Shown here one piece after another: positions 9,991 through 19,356 of a stretch of 64,000 nucleotides of DNA. The DNA comes from Serratia ureilytica (GTDB lineage Bacteria; Pseudomonadota; Gammaproteobacteria; Enterobacterales; Enterobacteriaceae). Below the pieces are notes generated by a model. That model saw only the letters and a list, made by a program, of their open reading frames with translations. It had not been told where the DNA came from and did no database searches. Position 1 is the first letter of the stretch. The number at the start of each line of letters is the position of its first letter. Where the stretch lies: the NCBI RefSeq assembly GCF_013375155.1, contig NZ_JABXOF010000001.1, positions 620,001-684,000 on the forward strand. Reading direction: 5' to 3'. A program made the position numbers and the translations under genes.

Positions 9991-11679
9991 ATGTTAATCG
10001 ACCCTTCAAGCAAATACCGACCGTTCCCGCCGGTGACGTTACCGGATCGCCAGTGGCCTTCGCGTACCCTGCGACAGGCGCCGCGCTGGTGCTCCAGCGA
10101 TCTGCGCGACGGCAACCAGGCGCTGGCGGAGCCTATGGATAACGCGCGCAAGCGCGAGTTCTATCAGCTGCTGTTGCAGTGCGGTTTCAAAGAGATTGAG
10201 GTGGCTTTCCCTTCGGCGTCGCAAACGGACTTCGACTTTGTGCGCGCCCTGATCGACGAGCGGCTGATCCCGGACGATGTCACCATTCAGGTGCTGACGC
10301 AGTCGCGCGACGATCTGATCGACCGCACCTTCGAGGCGCTGCAGGGGGCGCCGCGGGCTATCGTGCATCTGTATAACGCCACGGCGCCGATGTTTCGCGA
10401 CATCGTGTTCCGCCAGGATAAGGCGGCTACCGTGGCGCTAGCGGTGAACGGCGCGCGGCGCATTCGCCGGCATTGCGAGGCGCAGCCTGATACCGTCTGG
10501 TGCTTCGAATATTCGCCGGAAACCTTCTGCTTTACCGAATTGGCGTTCGCGCTGGAGATCTGCGAAGCGGTGGCGGATGTTTGGCAACCGGGGGCACAGC
10601 GGCCGATGATCATCAACCTGCCGGCGACGGTGGAGGTGAGTACGCCCAACGTGTATGCCGATCAGATCGAATGGTTCTGTCGCCACTTCAGCCGTCGCGC
10701 TGATGTGACGATCGGCGTGCACCCGCATAACGATCGCGGCACCGGCGTCGCCTGCGCCGAGCTGGCGCTGCTGGCCGGCGCCGATCGGGTCGAAGGCTGC
10801 CTGTTCGGCAACGGCGAGCGTACCGGCAACGTCGATCTGGTCACGTTGGCGTTGAATCTCTATACCCAGGGCGTGGCGCCGGGCCTGGACTTCAGCCGCT
10901 TGAAGCAGGTGGTGGAGGTGGTGGAACAGTGCAATCAGCTGCCGGTGCATCCTCGCCATCCTTATGCCGGCGAATTGGTGTTTACCGCCTTCTCCGGATC
11001 GCATCAGGATGCGATCAAGAAAGGCTTCGCCGCGCAACGGCAGCGGCAAGATGGCTGGTGGCAGGTGCCTTACCTGCCGCTCGATCCCGCCGATGTCGGC
11101 TGCAGCTATGAGGCGGTGATCCGGGTTAACAGCCAGTCCGGCAAAAGCGGCGCCGCCTGGCTGTTGGAGCAGAACCATGGGCTGGCGCTGCCGCGCGGTT
11201 TGCAGATTGATTTCAGCCAGGTGGTCCAGCGGGCGACCGACGGCAGCGGTAAGGAAATGAGCGTCGCGCAGCTGTGGCGCTTATTCCGCGACACTTACGG
11301 GCTGGTGGAGCAGCCGCGCTTGCAGCTGTTGAGCTATCAAACGGAAAGTCACGGCGTGGAAGCGTACAGTTTCAACGCGCGAGTCGCCTGGCAGGGGGAG
11401 CCTCTGCAGCTGCAGGGGGCCGGCAACGGCCTGCTTTCCAGCGCGGTGGATGCGCTGCGCCAACGCTTCGGTTTGCCGTTGGCTATCGAAGATTACCACG
11501 AGCATACGCTGGGGCATCAGAGCGACAGCCGAGCGGTGGCTTACATTCGCTGCGTTTTGCCGCACGGCGAGGCGAGCTACGGCGTTGGCATCGACGTCGA
11601 CTCCGCCAGCGCTTCGCTGCAGGCGTTGTTCAACGTCGCCGGGCGCTATCTGGCGTCAACGTCGGCGCGGCCCGGCTGA
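9991..11679 (+). CDS. leuA: 2-isopropylmalate synthase, type 2 (LeuA2)
   Basis: A 562-residue enzyme condensing acetyl-CoA with 2-oxoisovalerate, the committed step of leucine synthesis. An HMGL-like TIM barrel spans residues 30-305 ([11 protein letters not shown] near 34-44 with the metal-binding Asp, HPHNDRGTG near 240-248 with the metal-binding His pair, GNGERTGN near 268-275). A linker and a C-terminal LeuA allosteric dimer domain (about 430-555) follow. Its length and [21 protein letters not shown] region place it in the longer type-2 group (actinobacterial/pseudomonad style), not the usual enterobacterial leuABCD enzyme. It is therefore probably a second copy. The 3' end overlaps the convergent AraC gene by 50 bases. 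Confidence 0.88.
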   Translation: MLIDPSSKYRPFPPVTLPDRQWPSRTLRQAPRWCSSDLRDGNQALAEPMDNARKREFYQLLLQCGFKEIEVAFPSASQTDFDFVRALIDERLIPDDVTIQVLTQSRDDLIDRTFEALQGAPRAIVHLYNATAPMFRDIVFRQDKAATVALAVNGARRIRRHCEAQPDTVWCFEYSPETFCFTELAFALEICEAVADVWQPGAQRPMIINLPATVEVSTPNVYADQIEWFCRHFSRRADVTIGVHPHNDRGTGVACAELALLAGADRVEGCLFGNGERTGNVDLVTLALNLYTQGVAPGLDFSRLKQVVEVVEQCNQLPVHPRHPYAGELVFTAFSGSHQDAIKKGFAAQRQRQDGWWQVPYLPLDPADVGCSYEAVIRVNSQSGKSGAAWLLEQNHGLALPRGLQIDFSQVVQRATDGSGKEMSVAQLWRLFRDTYGLVEQPRLQLLSYQTESHGVEAYSFNARVAWQGEPLQLQGAGNGLLSSAVDALRQRFGLPLAIEDYHEHTLGHQSDSRAVAYIRCVLPHGEASYGVGIDVDSASASLQALFNVAGRYLASTSARPG

Positions 11680-12430
11680 AATAGTCGCTGGGCGCTACCC
11701 CCAGCACCCGGCGAAACATGGCGCTGAACGCGCTGGGGCTGTCATAGCCGAGATCCAGCGCCACTTCCAACACCGAACGTCCGATCGCCAGCGCGTTCAG
11801 CGCCGCCAGTAAACGGGCGCGTCGCACCCAATCGCCAAAACGCAGCCCGGTTTCTCGCTGGAAGCGCCGCGACAGGGTGCGTCCGCTGACATTGAGGCGT
11901 TCGGCCGCCTGTTCCAGCGTCCAGGGCTGCGCCAGCGTGACCTGAATATGGCGGCACAGGGCGAGCAGCGAGGCCTCGCGCGGTTCGGGCAGGTGCAGCG
12001 GCAGGCTCGGCAGCACCCGTAATTCATCCAGAATCAACTCCATGATGCGCTCGTCGCGCCCGCCGCTGGGGTAGCCGGGCGCAATCTCCATCGCGCTGAT
12101 AATCAGCTCGCGCAGCAGCGGCGACACCTGCACCACCTGGCACTGAGCCGGCAGATCGGCGCGCGCCAGCGGATCGATGAATAACGTCCTGGCCGCTACC
12201 TGGCCGGTGATGCGTAGACTGTGCACCACTTTCGCCGGTACCCAGACGCCGCGGCCGGGCGGCACCACCCAACTGCCGAGCCGGGTAGTGACCTGCACCA
12301 CGCCGCTCAGGCTGTGGATCAGCTGCGCGCAGTTATGGTAGTGCTCCGGCTCGCTGTCGCCATGATGATAATCCCTGGCTAACGGCCGGACAGGCTGATC
12401 GGGCGGCAGAACGTCGTGAAAAAATAGCAT
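11630..12430 (-). CDS. AraC family transcriptional regulator with cupin domain
   Basis: A 266-residue regulator. The N-terminal cupin-like ligand domain (about 15-120) contains [18 protein letters not shown] and a [19 protein letters not shown] metal- or ligand-pocket segment. The C-terminal pair of helix-turn-helix motifs (about 165-260) contains [26 protein letters not shown] and [24 protein letters not shown]. The layout matches the NimR/YdeC type of AraC regulators. The start ATG at 12430 has a GGAGGG ribosome binding site. Its target is unknown. The close neighbours leuA2 (overlapping tail to tail) and the divergent ArsR operon are candidates, but no operator is evident. Confidence 0.82.
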   Translation of the reverse strand: MLFFHDVLPPDQPVRPLARDYHHGDSEPEHYHNCAQLIHSLSGVVQVTTRLGSWVVPPGRGVWVPAKVVHSLRITGQVAARTLFIDPLARADLPAQCQVVQVSPLLRELIISAMEIAPGYPSGGRDERIMELILDELRVLPSLPLHLPEPREASLLALCRHIQVTLAQPWTLEQAAERLNVSGRTLSRRFQRETGLRFGDWVRRARLLAALNALAIGRSVLEVALDLGYDSPSAFSAMFRRVLGVAPSDYFSRAAPTLTPDSARRR

Positions 12431-12524
12431 CGCTGGCGCCCTCCGCGCGGCAAAAGGATAAGACCAAACAGCATGCCATGCGGCGTTATTTCACGCCAGC
12501 CTGTGGCTTTGTGTGCGAATACTT

Positions 12525-12551
12525 TATAAAATAATATTATATAATTTTATA
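12525..12551. promoter_or_regulatory. AT-rich inverted repeat, candidate operator of the ArsR-type repressor
   Basis: Two perfect 8-bp arms (TATAAAAT at 12525-12532 and ATTTTATA at 12544-12551) are separated by 11 AT-only bases, ending 16 bases before the repressor start codon. It probably overlaps the -10 region. Repressors of the BigR/YgaV group bind AT-rich palindromes at their own promoters. The match here is inferred. Confidence 0.5.
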
Positions 12552-12567
12552 TATTGATGGAGGAGCA

Positions 12568-12885
12568 ATGGATATTGACGCGATGCGTAAGGCGGCGACG
12601 CAGGCCGGCACGATGCTGCGTACCCTGGGCAACGAAGATCGGCTGCTGCTGCTGTGCCGGCTCAGTCAGGGCGAGATGGCGGTAAGCGAGCTGGCGCAGG
12701 CGCTGGATATCCGCCAGCCGACGCTGTCCCAGCAGCTTGGCGTGCTGCGGGAGGAAGGGTTGGTGTCCACCCGGCGCGCCGGCAAGCAGATTTACTATGC
12801 GGTGGCCGATGCCAAAGCGCTGGCGCTGCTCCATACCCTGTATCAGCTTTATTGCCCACAACCGGAGAACCGCGATGACCATTGA
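12568..12885 (+). CDS. ArsR family repressor, YgaV/BigR-like
   Basis: A 105-residue winged-helix repressor. The recognition helix region is SELAQALDIRQPTLSQQLGVLREEGLVSTRRAGKQIYYAV (about 40-80). Two cysteines sit where redox/persulfide-sensing members (YgaV, BigR, SqrR) have theirs: one in LLCRLSQG near residue 30 and one in YQLYCPQ near 97. No metal-site ELCVCD motif is present, so arsenic sensing is unlikely. GGAGGAGCA precedes the ATG. It overlaps the next gene (pmpA-like) by 11 bases and heads a four-gene operon. It is likely self-regulated through the inverted repeat at 12525-12551. The sulfide or persulfide signal is inferred from context. Confidence 0.82.
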   Translation: MDIDAMRKAATQAGTMLRTLGNEDRLLLLCRLSQGEMAVSELAQALDIRQPTLSQQLGVLREEGLVSTRRAGKQIYYAVADAKALALLHTLYQLYCPQPENRDDH

Positions 12886-13309
12886 CTGGCAACACTTCAC
12901 GCCTTATTCCGCGCTGGCGGGCGGGGCCATTATCGGCGGCGCGGTGGCGCTGCTGCTGCTGTTCAACGGCCGGATCGCCGGCATCAGCGGCATTACCGGC
13001 GGTGTATTGAGTGCCGGTGGCCAGGAGCGGGGCTGGCGCGCCGCATTTATTGGCGGGTTGCTGCTCTCTCCCTGGCTGTATGCTGCCGCTGCGGCTTTGC
13101 CGTCCGGTGAGATCGCGGTCGGCAACGGTGGGCTGGCGGCCGCAGGGCTGTTGGTGGGATTGGGCACTCGATTGGGCAGCGGTTGCACCAGCGGGCACGG
13201 CGTGTGCGGCGTCGCACGGTTGGCGCCGCGTTCGCTGGCCGCCACGGCGGTGTTTATGCTGCTGGGCTTTATGACCGTGTGGTTGATGCGCCACCTGGCG
13301 GGAGGTTGA
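12875..13309 (+). CDS. YeeE/YedE family half-transporter (PmpA-like)
   Basis: A 144-residue membrane protein with about four helices. It carries the family cysteine signature GSGCTSGHGVCG at about residues 102-113, used in thiosulfate/persulfide-conducting YeeE-type channels. The start ATG at 12875 overlaps the repressor's 3' end and gives MTIDWQHFTPYSALAGG, the usual start of this half-protein. It pairs with the next gene: full-length YeeE proteins carry both halves fused. With a BigR/YgaV-like repressor in front, a role in moving reduced sulfur species across the inner membrane is the best inference. Confidence 0.82.
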   Translation: MTIDWQHFTPYSALAGGAIIGGAVALLLLFNGRIAGISGITGGVLSAGGQERGWRAAFIGGLLLSPWLYAAAAALPSGEIAVGNGGLAAAGLLVGLGTRLGSGCTSGHGVCGVARLAPRSLAATAVFMLLGFMTVWLMRHLAGG

Positions 13310-13311
13310 GA

Positions 13312-13740
13312 ATGCTTAAAACGCTGTTGGCGCTGCTGAGCGGCGTCATTTTTGGTCTGGGGCTGATCGTCGCCGGCATGGCCAATCCGGCCAAAGTGTT
13401 GGCGTTTCTCGACGTTACCGGCGCGTGGGATCCCTCGCTGGCGTTGGTGATGGCTGGTGCGATCGCGGTGGCGGCGCCGGCCTTCCTGTGGGCGAGGCGA
13501 CGAGAGCGTAGCCTGTTGGGGGAAACGCTGCAGATCCCGGCCGCCGGGCGTCTGGATCGTCGTTTGCTGGCGGGCAGCGCGCTGTTCGGCATCGGCTGGG
13601 GTATCGCGGGTATTTGCCCCGGCCCAGCCTGGGTGTTGGCCGGGGCGGAGATAAGCCGGGTATGGCCGTTCCTGCTGGCGATGCTGGCGGGCATGGCGCT
13701 GTATGACGTTATCATGAGGAGGAGGAGGACATGTCGATAG
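13312..13740 (+). CDS. YeeE/YedE-associated half-transporter (PmpB-like, DUF6691)
   Basis: A 142-residue membrane protein with about four helices, starting 2 bases after the stop of the previous half (GGAGGTTGAGA ribosome binding site). Conserved features are GLGLIVAGMANPAKVLAFLDVTGAWDPSLALVM (residues about 14-46) and GWGIAGICPGPAW (about 95-107), the second cysteine motif of the family. The C-terminal RRRRTCR is positively charged and cytoplasmic. It acts with the preceding half as one sulfur-transport unit. The last 10 bases overlap the VOC gene. Confidence 0.82.
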   Translation: MLKTLLALLSGVIFGLGLIVAGMANPAKVLAFLDVTGAWDPSLALVMAGAIAVAAPAFLWARRRERSLLGETLQIPAAGRLDRRLLAGSALFGIGWGIAGICPGPAWVLAGAEISRVWPFLLAMLAGMALYDVIMRRRRTCR

Positions 13741-14129
13741 CCAAAGCGGTGTTGCGCATCGCGCGCCCGACCGATCGGTTGCAAGAGATTGCTACGCTGT
13801 ATTGCCGCGGGCTGGGGTTCGAAAAGCTGGGCGAGTTTGTCGATCATCAGGGGTTCGACGGCATGATGATCGGGCATCCGCAGCATGCCTACCATCTGGA
13901 GTTCACGCAGCATCGCGGGGTACGGGTCGGGCAGGCGCCGACGCAGGATCATCTGCTGGTATTTTATCTGCCGGATGAGAACGAATGGCGGGCCGCGTGT
14001 GAGCGGATGCGGGCGGCAGGGTTCTTAGCGGTCGCCGCCTATAATCCCTATTGGGATCGGGCGGGGCAAACCTTTGAAGATCCTGATGGCTACCGGGTGG
14101 TATTGCAGCATCAGGCCTGGCAGGCATAA
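13731..14129 (+). CDS. VOC superfamily protein (glyoxalase/dioxygenase fold)
   Basis: A 132-residue single VOC protein with paired beta-alpha-beta-beta-beta modules. Residues 4-70 begin KAVLRIARPTDRLQEIATLYCRGLGFEKLGEF, and residues 75-128 end YWDRAGQTFEDPDGYRVVLQHQAW. Candidate metal ligands are His in HAYHLEFTQH and Glu in FEDPDGY. It overlaps the pmpB-like gene by 10 bases (AGGAGGAGGAC ribosome binding site inside it), so it is the fourth cistron of the sulfur-related operon. The substrate is unknown. Detoxification of an electrophile linked to sulfur stress is speculative. Confidence 0.75.
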   Translation: MSIAKAVLRIARPTDRLQEIATLYCRGLGFEKLGEFVDHQGFDGMMIGHPQHAYHLEFTQHRGVRVGQAPTQDHLLVFYLPDENEWRAACERMRAAGFLAVAAYNPYWDRAGQTFEDPDGYRVVLQHQAWQA

Positions 14130-14130
14130 A

Positions 14131-14155
14131 AAACCGACGCATCGAGCGCCGGTTT
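14131..14155. terminator. Bidirectional terminator between VOC gene and POT transporter
   Basis: The stem AAACCGACGC / GCGCCGGTTT (one mismatch, 5-base loop) is preceded by seven A on the plus strand. It is therefore a good intrinsic terminator for the reverse-strand transporter and a weaker one for the plus-strand operon. Confidence 0.7.
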
Positions 14156-14177
14156 GCGAGATAAAACGGGCTATCCG

Positions 14178-15731
14178 TCAGGCGTTGGTCGCCGGTTTTT
14201 GCGCGCTCTTGGACTGGGTATTTTCCAGCATGCGGCGAATCGGCACGATCAGCACGATAAGCACGGCGGCGCAGATCAGCAACGCGACGGAGCAGCGGGC
14301 GAACAGATTCGGCAGCATATCCAGTTGGTCGGCCTTGACGTGACCGCCGATCAGACCGGCCGCCAGGTTGCCCAACGCGCTGGCGCAGAACCACAGCCCC
14401 ATCATCTGACCGCGCATTCTCTCCGGCGCCAGCAGCGTCATGGTGGCCAGCCCGATCGGGCTCAGGCACAGTTCACCCAGCGTCAGCATCAGAATGCTGC
14501 CCACCAGCCACATCGGCGATACGCCGGCGCCGCCGTTGCTCAGCACATTCTGCGCGGCCAGCATCATCAGGCCAAAACCGCCGGCGGCGCACAGGATGCC
14601 GATCACGAACTTGGTGATGCTGCTCGGACGCACGTTATTGCGCGCCAGTGCAGGCCAGGCCCAGCTGAAGACCGGCGCCAGCAGGATGATGAACAGGGCG
14701 TTGATCGACTGGAACCATACCGCCGGGATCTCGAAGTCGCCGATCATGCGATTGGTGTAATCGTTGGCGAACAGGTTAAACGAGGTCGGTTTCTGTTCAA
14801 ACGCTGACCAGAAGAACGCGGCGGAGATCAGCAGGATGAAGCACACCAGCAGGCGTGCGCGCTCTTTGCGGCTCAGGCCGGCAAAGGCGAACAGATAGAT
14901 GAAGTACAACGTGACCGACGCGGCGATCACGTACACCAGCACGCTGGCCACCTCGACCGGATTGATGACGATAGTGCCTTGGGCGATCAGCACGATGACC
15001 GCCACCAGGATGGCCGCCAACGCCAGCAACCAGGCGCCGACGCCTTTTTTCTTCGCGACCGGGCTGTTCCAGGTGGAGTCAAGGCCCACTTCGCGGTCAT
15101 AGCGTTTCATCGCCGGGACGGCGAACACCCGGAAGATCACCAGTGCCACCAGCATCCCGATACCGCCGATGCCGAAGCCCCAGTGCCAGCCGTGTGACTT
15201 GATCAGCCAGCCGGAGATCAGCGGGGCGATGAACGAACCGATGTTGATGCCCATGTAGAACAGCGAGAAACCGCCGTCGCGACGCGCATCGCCTTTCTTG
15301 TATAGCGTACCGACCATCACCGAGATACAGGTCTTGAACAGGCCGGAACCGAGCACGATGAACATCAGGCCGATGAAGAACAGATTGGTGCCCATCACTG
15401 CGGACAGCGCGATCGACAGGTGGCCGAGCGCGATCAGAATCGAACCGTACCAGACGGCCTTGCGTTGGCCGAGCCAGTTGTCTGCCAACCAGCCGCCCGG
15501 CAGCGCCGCCAGGTACATGCTGCCGGCGAAGATGCCGACGATCGCCGACGCGTTCTCGCGCGCCAGGCCCAGGCCGCCGTCGTACACCGTGGCGGCCATA
15601 AACAGGATCAGCAGCGGACGGATGCCGTAGAACGAGAAGCGCTCCCACATTTCGGTGAAGAACAGAGAACCCAGCGGATAGGGATGGCCGAAGAAGGTCC
15701 GGCTTTCTGACTTATTGACAGAGGATTGCAT
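14178..15731 (-). CDS. POT family proton-coupled peptide transporter
   Basis: A 517-residue inner-membrane symporter for di- and tripeptides (PTR2/POT family of the major facilitator superfamily). I start at 15731 (MQSSVNKSESRTFFGHPYPLGSLFF). A longer upstream in-frame extension is not family-like. Family marks are EMWERFSFYG near residue 30 (the ExxERFxYY motif), GGWLADNWLGQRK in the first loop, GSFIAPLISGWL and FWSAFEQKPTSFNLF. About 14 helices are expected. It resembles DtpA-D relatives, but I cannot assign one. Between its start and mdtG (15732-16205) lie about 470 bases with its promoter and no convincing gene. Confidence 0.9.
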   Translation of the reverse strand: MQSSVNKSESRTFFGHPYPLGSLFFTEMWERFSFYGIRPLLILFMAATVYDGGLGLARENASAIVGIFAGSMYLAALPGGWLADNWLGQRKAVWYGSILIALGHLSIALSAVMGTNLFFIGLMFIVLGSGLFKTCISVMVGTLYKKGDARRDGGFSLFYMGINIGSFIAPLISGWLIKSHGWHWGFGIGGIGMLVALVIFRVFAVPAMKRYDREVGLDSTWNSPVAKKKGVGAWLLALAAILVAVIVLIAQGTIVINPVEVASVLVYVIAASVTLYFIYLFAFAGLSRKERARLLVCFILLISAAFFWSAFEQKPTSFNLFANDYTNRMIGDFEIPAVWFQSINALFIILLAPVFSWAWPALARNNVRPSSITKFVIGILCAAGGFGLMMLAAQNVLSNGGAGVSPMWLVGSILMLTLGELCLSPIGLATMTLLAPERMRGQMMGLWFCASALGNLAAGLIGGHVKADQLDMLPNLFARCSVALLICAAVLIVLIVPIRRMLENTQSKSAQKPATNA

Positions 15732-16205
15732 AACGATTTCCCAATAAAAGGCGCTGCAAGGCTGCAGCCCGTACTGTGGTATGTATGTGTATTTAATGAA
15801 GGCGATCCGCCCAATGCGGATTACCCGACAAAACCGCGGCTGCAACGCTGATAAACCGTGGAAAGCGTGCTGACCTTTTCTTCACTTGGCCGATGGTTCA
15901 CATCTGGCGTGATATTATTTAACCATTTGATAACTGGTCGTTGGTTTTGTCTAGTACCTGTATCCCATTTTTTAGACGAAAAGTCGACAAGCATCTCCTT
16001 TTCTGGTTTTTCTGTTGGTTGTGACAGGAATATGATTGACAGCGGGTTTTATGCGCTGAAAGTTAATTATTTGTTTATAAACAAGATGTTGCATTAAGAA
16101 GGTTCTGAGTTAGGTGAAAATTCACCGGCGGCGAGAAAGCATTATTAAAAATAGGGGAAACGCGCCGTTGATCCGGCCAATGGCGAAAGCTGGCGATAAA
16201 TGCAG

Positions 16206-17444
16206 CTATTGCTCTTCCTGCAGCGTATCTTCCCGCATATAGCCCGGCCGTCGTCGCAGACACCACCAGGAATAGCCGGCGTTGAACAGCACCACCAGCG
16301 CGGTGACGCCGAAGACCGCGCGAAAACCGTAACCGGCGGAGACTGCGGCGCCGAGCAGCGGGCCGCTAACGTTGCCGACGTCGCGGAACGACTGGTTATA
16401 GCTGAAAATACGGCCGGCCACCTGATTGGTGCAGTTATAAATCAACAGCGTCTGTACCGCCGGCAGCAACGCGCCGTCGGCCGCCCCCAGCAGAAAACGC
16501 AGCACCCCGAGTTGCCACGGTGTTTGCACGAACGCCATCGGGATCAGCAGCAGCACCGAAACGATCAGCATGAACACCAGTATGCGTTCCGGGCCGATGC
16601 GATCGCCCAGCTTGCCCAGCCGCGGGGCGCTCATCAATGCCGCGACACCGGGCACCGAGGCGATCAGCCCGCTGATAAACGCCAGATTGTGGGTGGCGCC
16701 GGCCAAATCGCGCACATACAGCGTCAGGATCGGCGCGATCGAGCCGGTGGCGATCTGGATGATCATGGTGGTGACGAACAGGCTGAGCACCAGCTTCGGG
16801 TTTTTCAGCGAAGCGAACACCTGCTTTGCGTGCAGCATGTCGCGCTTTTGCACCGGGGTGAATTGTTCTTTGACATACAGCAGCGTCAGCACGAAGCAGA
16901 CGAACAGCACCGCGGCGGTGATATAAAACACCGGGCGCAGGCCGTATAAATCGGCCAGCAGTCCCCCGATCAGCGGGCCGATCAGCGCACCGCCGACGCC
17001 GCCGGTGGACAGGGTGCCGAGCGCCCAGCCGCTGCGGTTGCGCGGCACCTGGGTGGCGATCAGCGCGTTGGCGTTGGGAATGAACCCGCCGAGCAGCCCC
17101 AGCACCGCACGCAGCGCGAGAAACTGCCAGACCGTTTGCGCCATGCCCATCAGCGCCATGACGATCGCCATACCGAGCGCCGAACGCAGCAGCATCAGTT
17201 TGCGGCCGCGTCGATCGGCCAGGGCGCCCCAGAACGGTGCGGCGATAGCGGAAAACAGGAAGGTGATGCTGAACAGCAGACCGGACCACATGTTGAGCGC
17301 CTGATGGCCGGTAACGCCCAGCGTCTCTACGTACAGCGGCAGAAACGGCATCACCAGGCTGAAGGCGGCGCCGGTGAGAAAACATCCCAGCCAGGCGACG
17401 AAAAGATTGCGTTTCCAGTTAACGGGTTCTGCTGCCGAAGCCAT
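16206..17444 (-). CDS. mdtG: MFS drug efflux transporter MdtG
   Basis: A 412-residue, 12-helix drug:H+ antiporter, very similar to E. coli MdtG (YceE, 408), which gives fosfomycin and deoxycholate tolerance on overexpression. The start ATG at 17444 gives [25 protein letters not shown], aligning with E. coli. Motif A appears as [16 protein letters not shown] near residue 80, and motif C as [16 protein letters not shown] near 150. Other conserved stretches are [12 protein letters not shown] and [15 protein letters not shown]. In E. coli the gene lies next to lpxL. Here a YciI-like gene sits between them. E. coli mdtG is under MarA/SoxS/Rob. I did not identify a marbox. Confidence 0.92.
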   Translation of the reverse strand: MASAAEPVNWKRNLFVAWLGCFLTGAAFSLVMPFLPLYVETLGVTGHQALNMWSGLLFSITFLFSAIAAPFWGALADRRGRKLMLLRSALGMAIVMALMGMAQTVWQFLALRAVLGLLGGFIPNANALIATQVPRNRSGWALGTLSTGGVGGALIGPLIGGLLADLYGLRPVFYITAAVLFVCFVLTLLYVKEQFTPVQKRDMLHAKQVFASLKNPKLVLSLFVTTMIIQIATGSIAPILTLYVRDLAGATHNLAFISGLIASVPGVAALMSAPRLGKLGDRIGPERILVFMLIVSVLLLIPMAFVQTPWQLGVLRFLLGAADGALLPAVQTLLIYNCTNQVAGRIFSYNQSFRDVGNVSGPLLGAAVSAGYGFRAVFGVTALVVLFNAGYSWWCLRRRPGYMREDTLQEEQ

Positions 17445-17610
17445 AAATGTCCACTGCCGAAAGGTGACGCGTTTTGCCGGTGGCGAGATGATGGGGCAAA
17501 ACGTGAAAGTTAGCGTGGTAAGTATGCGCCGCAGGCGCGGCGACGGCAAACGAGGGGACGCAGATAGGGCAAAAAATGAAATAAAGTTTTAAAAATGGCG
17601 TTTAAACCTT

Positions 17611-17633
17611 ATTCCGCGCTTGGCGCGCGGAAT
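17611..17633. terminator. Hairpin downstream of the YciI-like gene
   Basis: A perfect 9-bp stem ATTCCGCGC / GCGCGGAAT with a 5-base loop lies 10 bases beyond the stop of the reverse-strand YciI-like gene. The U-run is poor, so it may be a weak terminator or a 3' protective stem. Confidence 0.5.
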
Positions 17634-17643
17634 TTACAGCGTT

Positions 17644-17928
17644 TTATAGTCCGGCCAGCGCCTCGAAACCGGCGGCGGTGGTGGTGGCGCTAAAGTCGGT
17701 GACCTCGTAGTGGGCCACGGCGTTGAACGGATCTTCGGCCAGGATGGCGTCCAGCCGAGCACGCTCAATGCCTTTGGCCAGGATCACGCCGCCGGTGCGG
17801 GGATTCTTGCGGCCGGAGGCGACGAAGGTGCCGTCCTGAAAATATTTCTTAAGCCAGGCGATGTGCCCGTCAAGGTGGCTGTCGACGTCGGCGATCGGGC
17901 GATGGTAGGTCAGGCTGACAATGTACAT
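17644..17928 (-). CDS. YciI-like protein
   Basis: A 94-residue protein of the YciI-like (ferredoxin-fold, dimeric alpha-beta barrel) group. The start ATG at 17928 has a GGAGCC ribosome binding site and yields MYIVSLTYHRPIADVDSHLDGHIAWLKKYFQDG. The conserved His in the DGHIAWL region and Asp in AEDPFNAV are the usual candidate active residues. FVASGRKNPRTGGVILAKG is typical. A longer in-frame start exists but would add a low-complexity Arg-rich leader. The function of the family is uncertain. The gene is reverse strand, between mdtG and lpxL, with the lpxL terminator upstream, so it has its own promoter. Confidence 0.8.
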   Translation of the reverse strand: MYIVSLTYHRPIADVDSHLDGHIAWLKKYFQDGTFVASGRKNPRTGGVILAKGIERARLDAILAEDPFNAVAHYEVTDFSATTTAAGFEALAGL

Positions 17929-18002
17929 GGCGGCTCCAAGGGTGGCGGCAAAAGCATTACCATCCCACCCTCGCCGGCGATTCTCAAGGGGCGCGCAATA
18001 AA

Positions 18003-18023
18003 AAACCCGCCGGCGGCGGGTTT
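18003..18023 (-). terminator. Intrinsic terminator of lpxL
   Basis: A perfect 9-bp GC-rich stem (AAACCCGCC / GGCGGGTTT, 3-base loop) with a T-run on the reverse strand, 7 bases after the lpxL stop. Confidence 0.85.
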
Positions 18024-18029
18024 GCGTGA

Positions 18030-18950
18030 TCAGTACAGCGAAGGCTCGCCTTCCGGGCGGGTCTTGAAGCGGCGGTGCAGCCACATGTATTGGTCCGGCG
18101 CCATCAGGATCTCTTTTTCCACCACTTTATTCATAAAGGCGGCGGCGTCGAGTTCGTTGTCCAGCGGGAAGTTTTCCACCGCCGGCTGCATGATCAGCTC
18201 ATAGCCTTTGCCGTCCGGCAGGCGACGCGGGGTGAACGGAATGATCGCCGGTTTGCCCATCCGCACCAGCACGTAGCTGCCGGTGGTGGTGGCGGCTTTA
18301 TCCACCGCGAACAGCGGCACGAAAACGCTGCTGCGCGGGCCGTAGTCGTGATCCGGCGCATACCAGATGATATCGCCCTGTTTCAGGGCGCGGATCATGC
18401 CTTTGACGTCTTTACGATCCAGCATCGATTTGTTGGAACGCATCCGGCCCCAGGTTTGCAGCCAGTCCATCAGCTTGTTGTCGTGCGGGCGGTAAACGCC
18501 GATGCCCGGGTTGTGAATGCCGAAGATGCGCGCGCCCAGCTCCAGCGTCAAAAAGTGCAGGCCAATCAGCAACACGCCCTGATGGTTGTCGCGCGCTTTT
18601 TGAATGTGCTCCAGGCCGCTGACCTTGAACCAGCGCTCGATGCGCCAGTTCGGCCAGAACCACGCCATGCCGGTTTCAAACAACCCCATGCCGACCGATT
18701 CGAAATTCTTTACCACCAGCGCATCGCGTTCAGCCTGCGGCATGTCGGGAAAACAGAGTTCGAGGTTACGTTGGGCGATAACGACGCGTCGCTTGAGAAA
18801 GCGCATGGAAAATCGCCCGATCGAGGTGCCGAGCCAGTAGATGACGGGATAAGGCAGCAACACCAGCAGATACAGCAAGCCGATGCCTACCCAGGTCAGC
18901 CAGTAGCGCGGGTGCAGTAAGGAGCGATTGAAAGTAGGAACTTGAGTCAT
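18030..18950 (-). CDS. lpxL: Lipid A lauroyl acyltransferase LpxL (HtrB)
   Basis: A 306-residue inner-membrane enzyme transferring laurate from acyl-ACP to Kdo2-lipid IVA, the same length as E. coli LpxL. One N-terminal membrane helix (about residues 17-40) is followed by the LPLAT fold. The catalytic HX4E motif is in [12 protein letters not shown], with His at residue 132 as in E. coli. [13 protein letters not shown] and [19 protein letters not shown] are further family blocks. It is divergent from trhO, with about 400 bases between (18951-19356) that hold both promoters and no gene I can support. Confidence 0.95.
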   Translation of the reverse strand: MTQVPTFNRSLLHPRYWLTWVGIGLLYLLVLLPYPVIYWLGTSIGRFSMRFLKRRVVIAQRNLELCFPDMPQAERDALVVKNFESVGMGLFETGMAWFWPNWRIERWFKVSGLEHIQKARDNHQGVLLIGLHFLTLELGARIFGIHNPGIGVYRPHDNKLMDWLQTWGRMRSNKSMLDRKDVKGMIRALKQGDIIWYAPDHDYGPRSSVFVPLFAVDKAATTTGSYVLVRMGKPAIIPFTPRRLPDGKGYELIMQPAVENFPLDNELDAAAFMNKVVEKEILMAPDQYMWLHRRFKTRPEGEPSLY

Positions 18951-19356
18951 GGGTTCTCTGTTTTAATACGGTTGTTTAAGTGTAATGACAGAGTCATAGC
19001 ATGGTCTGACGGCCGGGTGGGCTCGGTCGCTAGGTTCGTTTCTGCCGATTGTTTGCGACTATTGTGGCATTTTTCTGACGATCCGGGAAAACACAACGCA
19101 TTAAAATCCCTTTTTGGGCGTTAAATATGCATCGAATGCCGAATTTTTCCACAATTTTTCCTGCCAAAAGCCCATGGCGATATCCTTATCAGGAAGGTCA
19201 ATACGGTGGCATCCGGGATGAGTGCGCGATGCAGGTATGCGCACGCGAGCGCCAGGGCTGCGCGGCGGCGGTTTTTCGGGTATGATGTGCGCCGCGCGCG
19301 GGCCGGCTGGCTGCGCGCGGTAATCAGTCACCTCCCGAAAGACAGGAAAGTACACC

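Noticed and set aside
15858-16097. 79-codon ORF in the gap between the POT transporter and mdtG
   Set aside because: No ribosome binding site, no recognisable pattern, AT-rich intergenic composition. More likely promoter sequence.
16113-16126. Near-palindrome GGTGAAAATTCACC in the gap upstream of the POT gene
   Set aside because: Arms of only 6 bp around a mismatched centre, with no position relative to a start that would support an operator. It may be chance.
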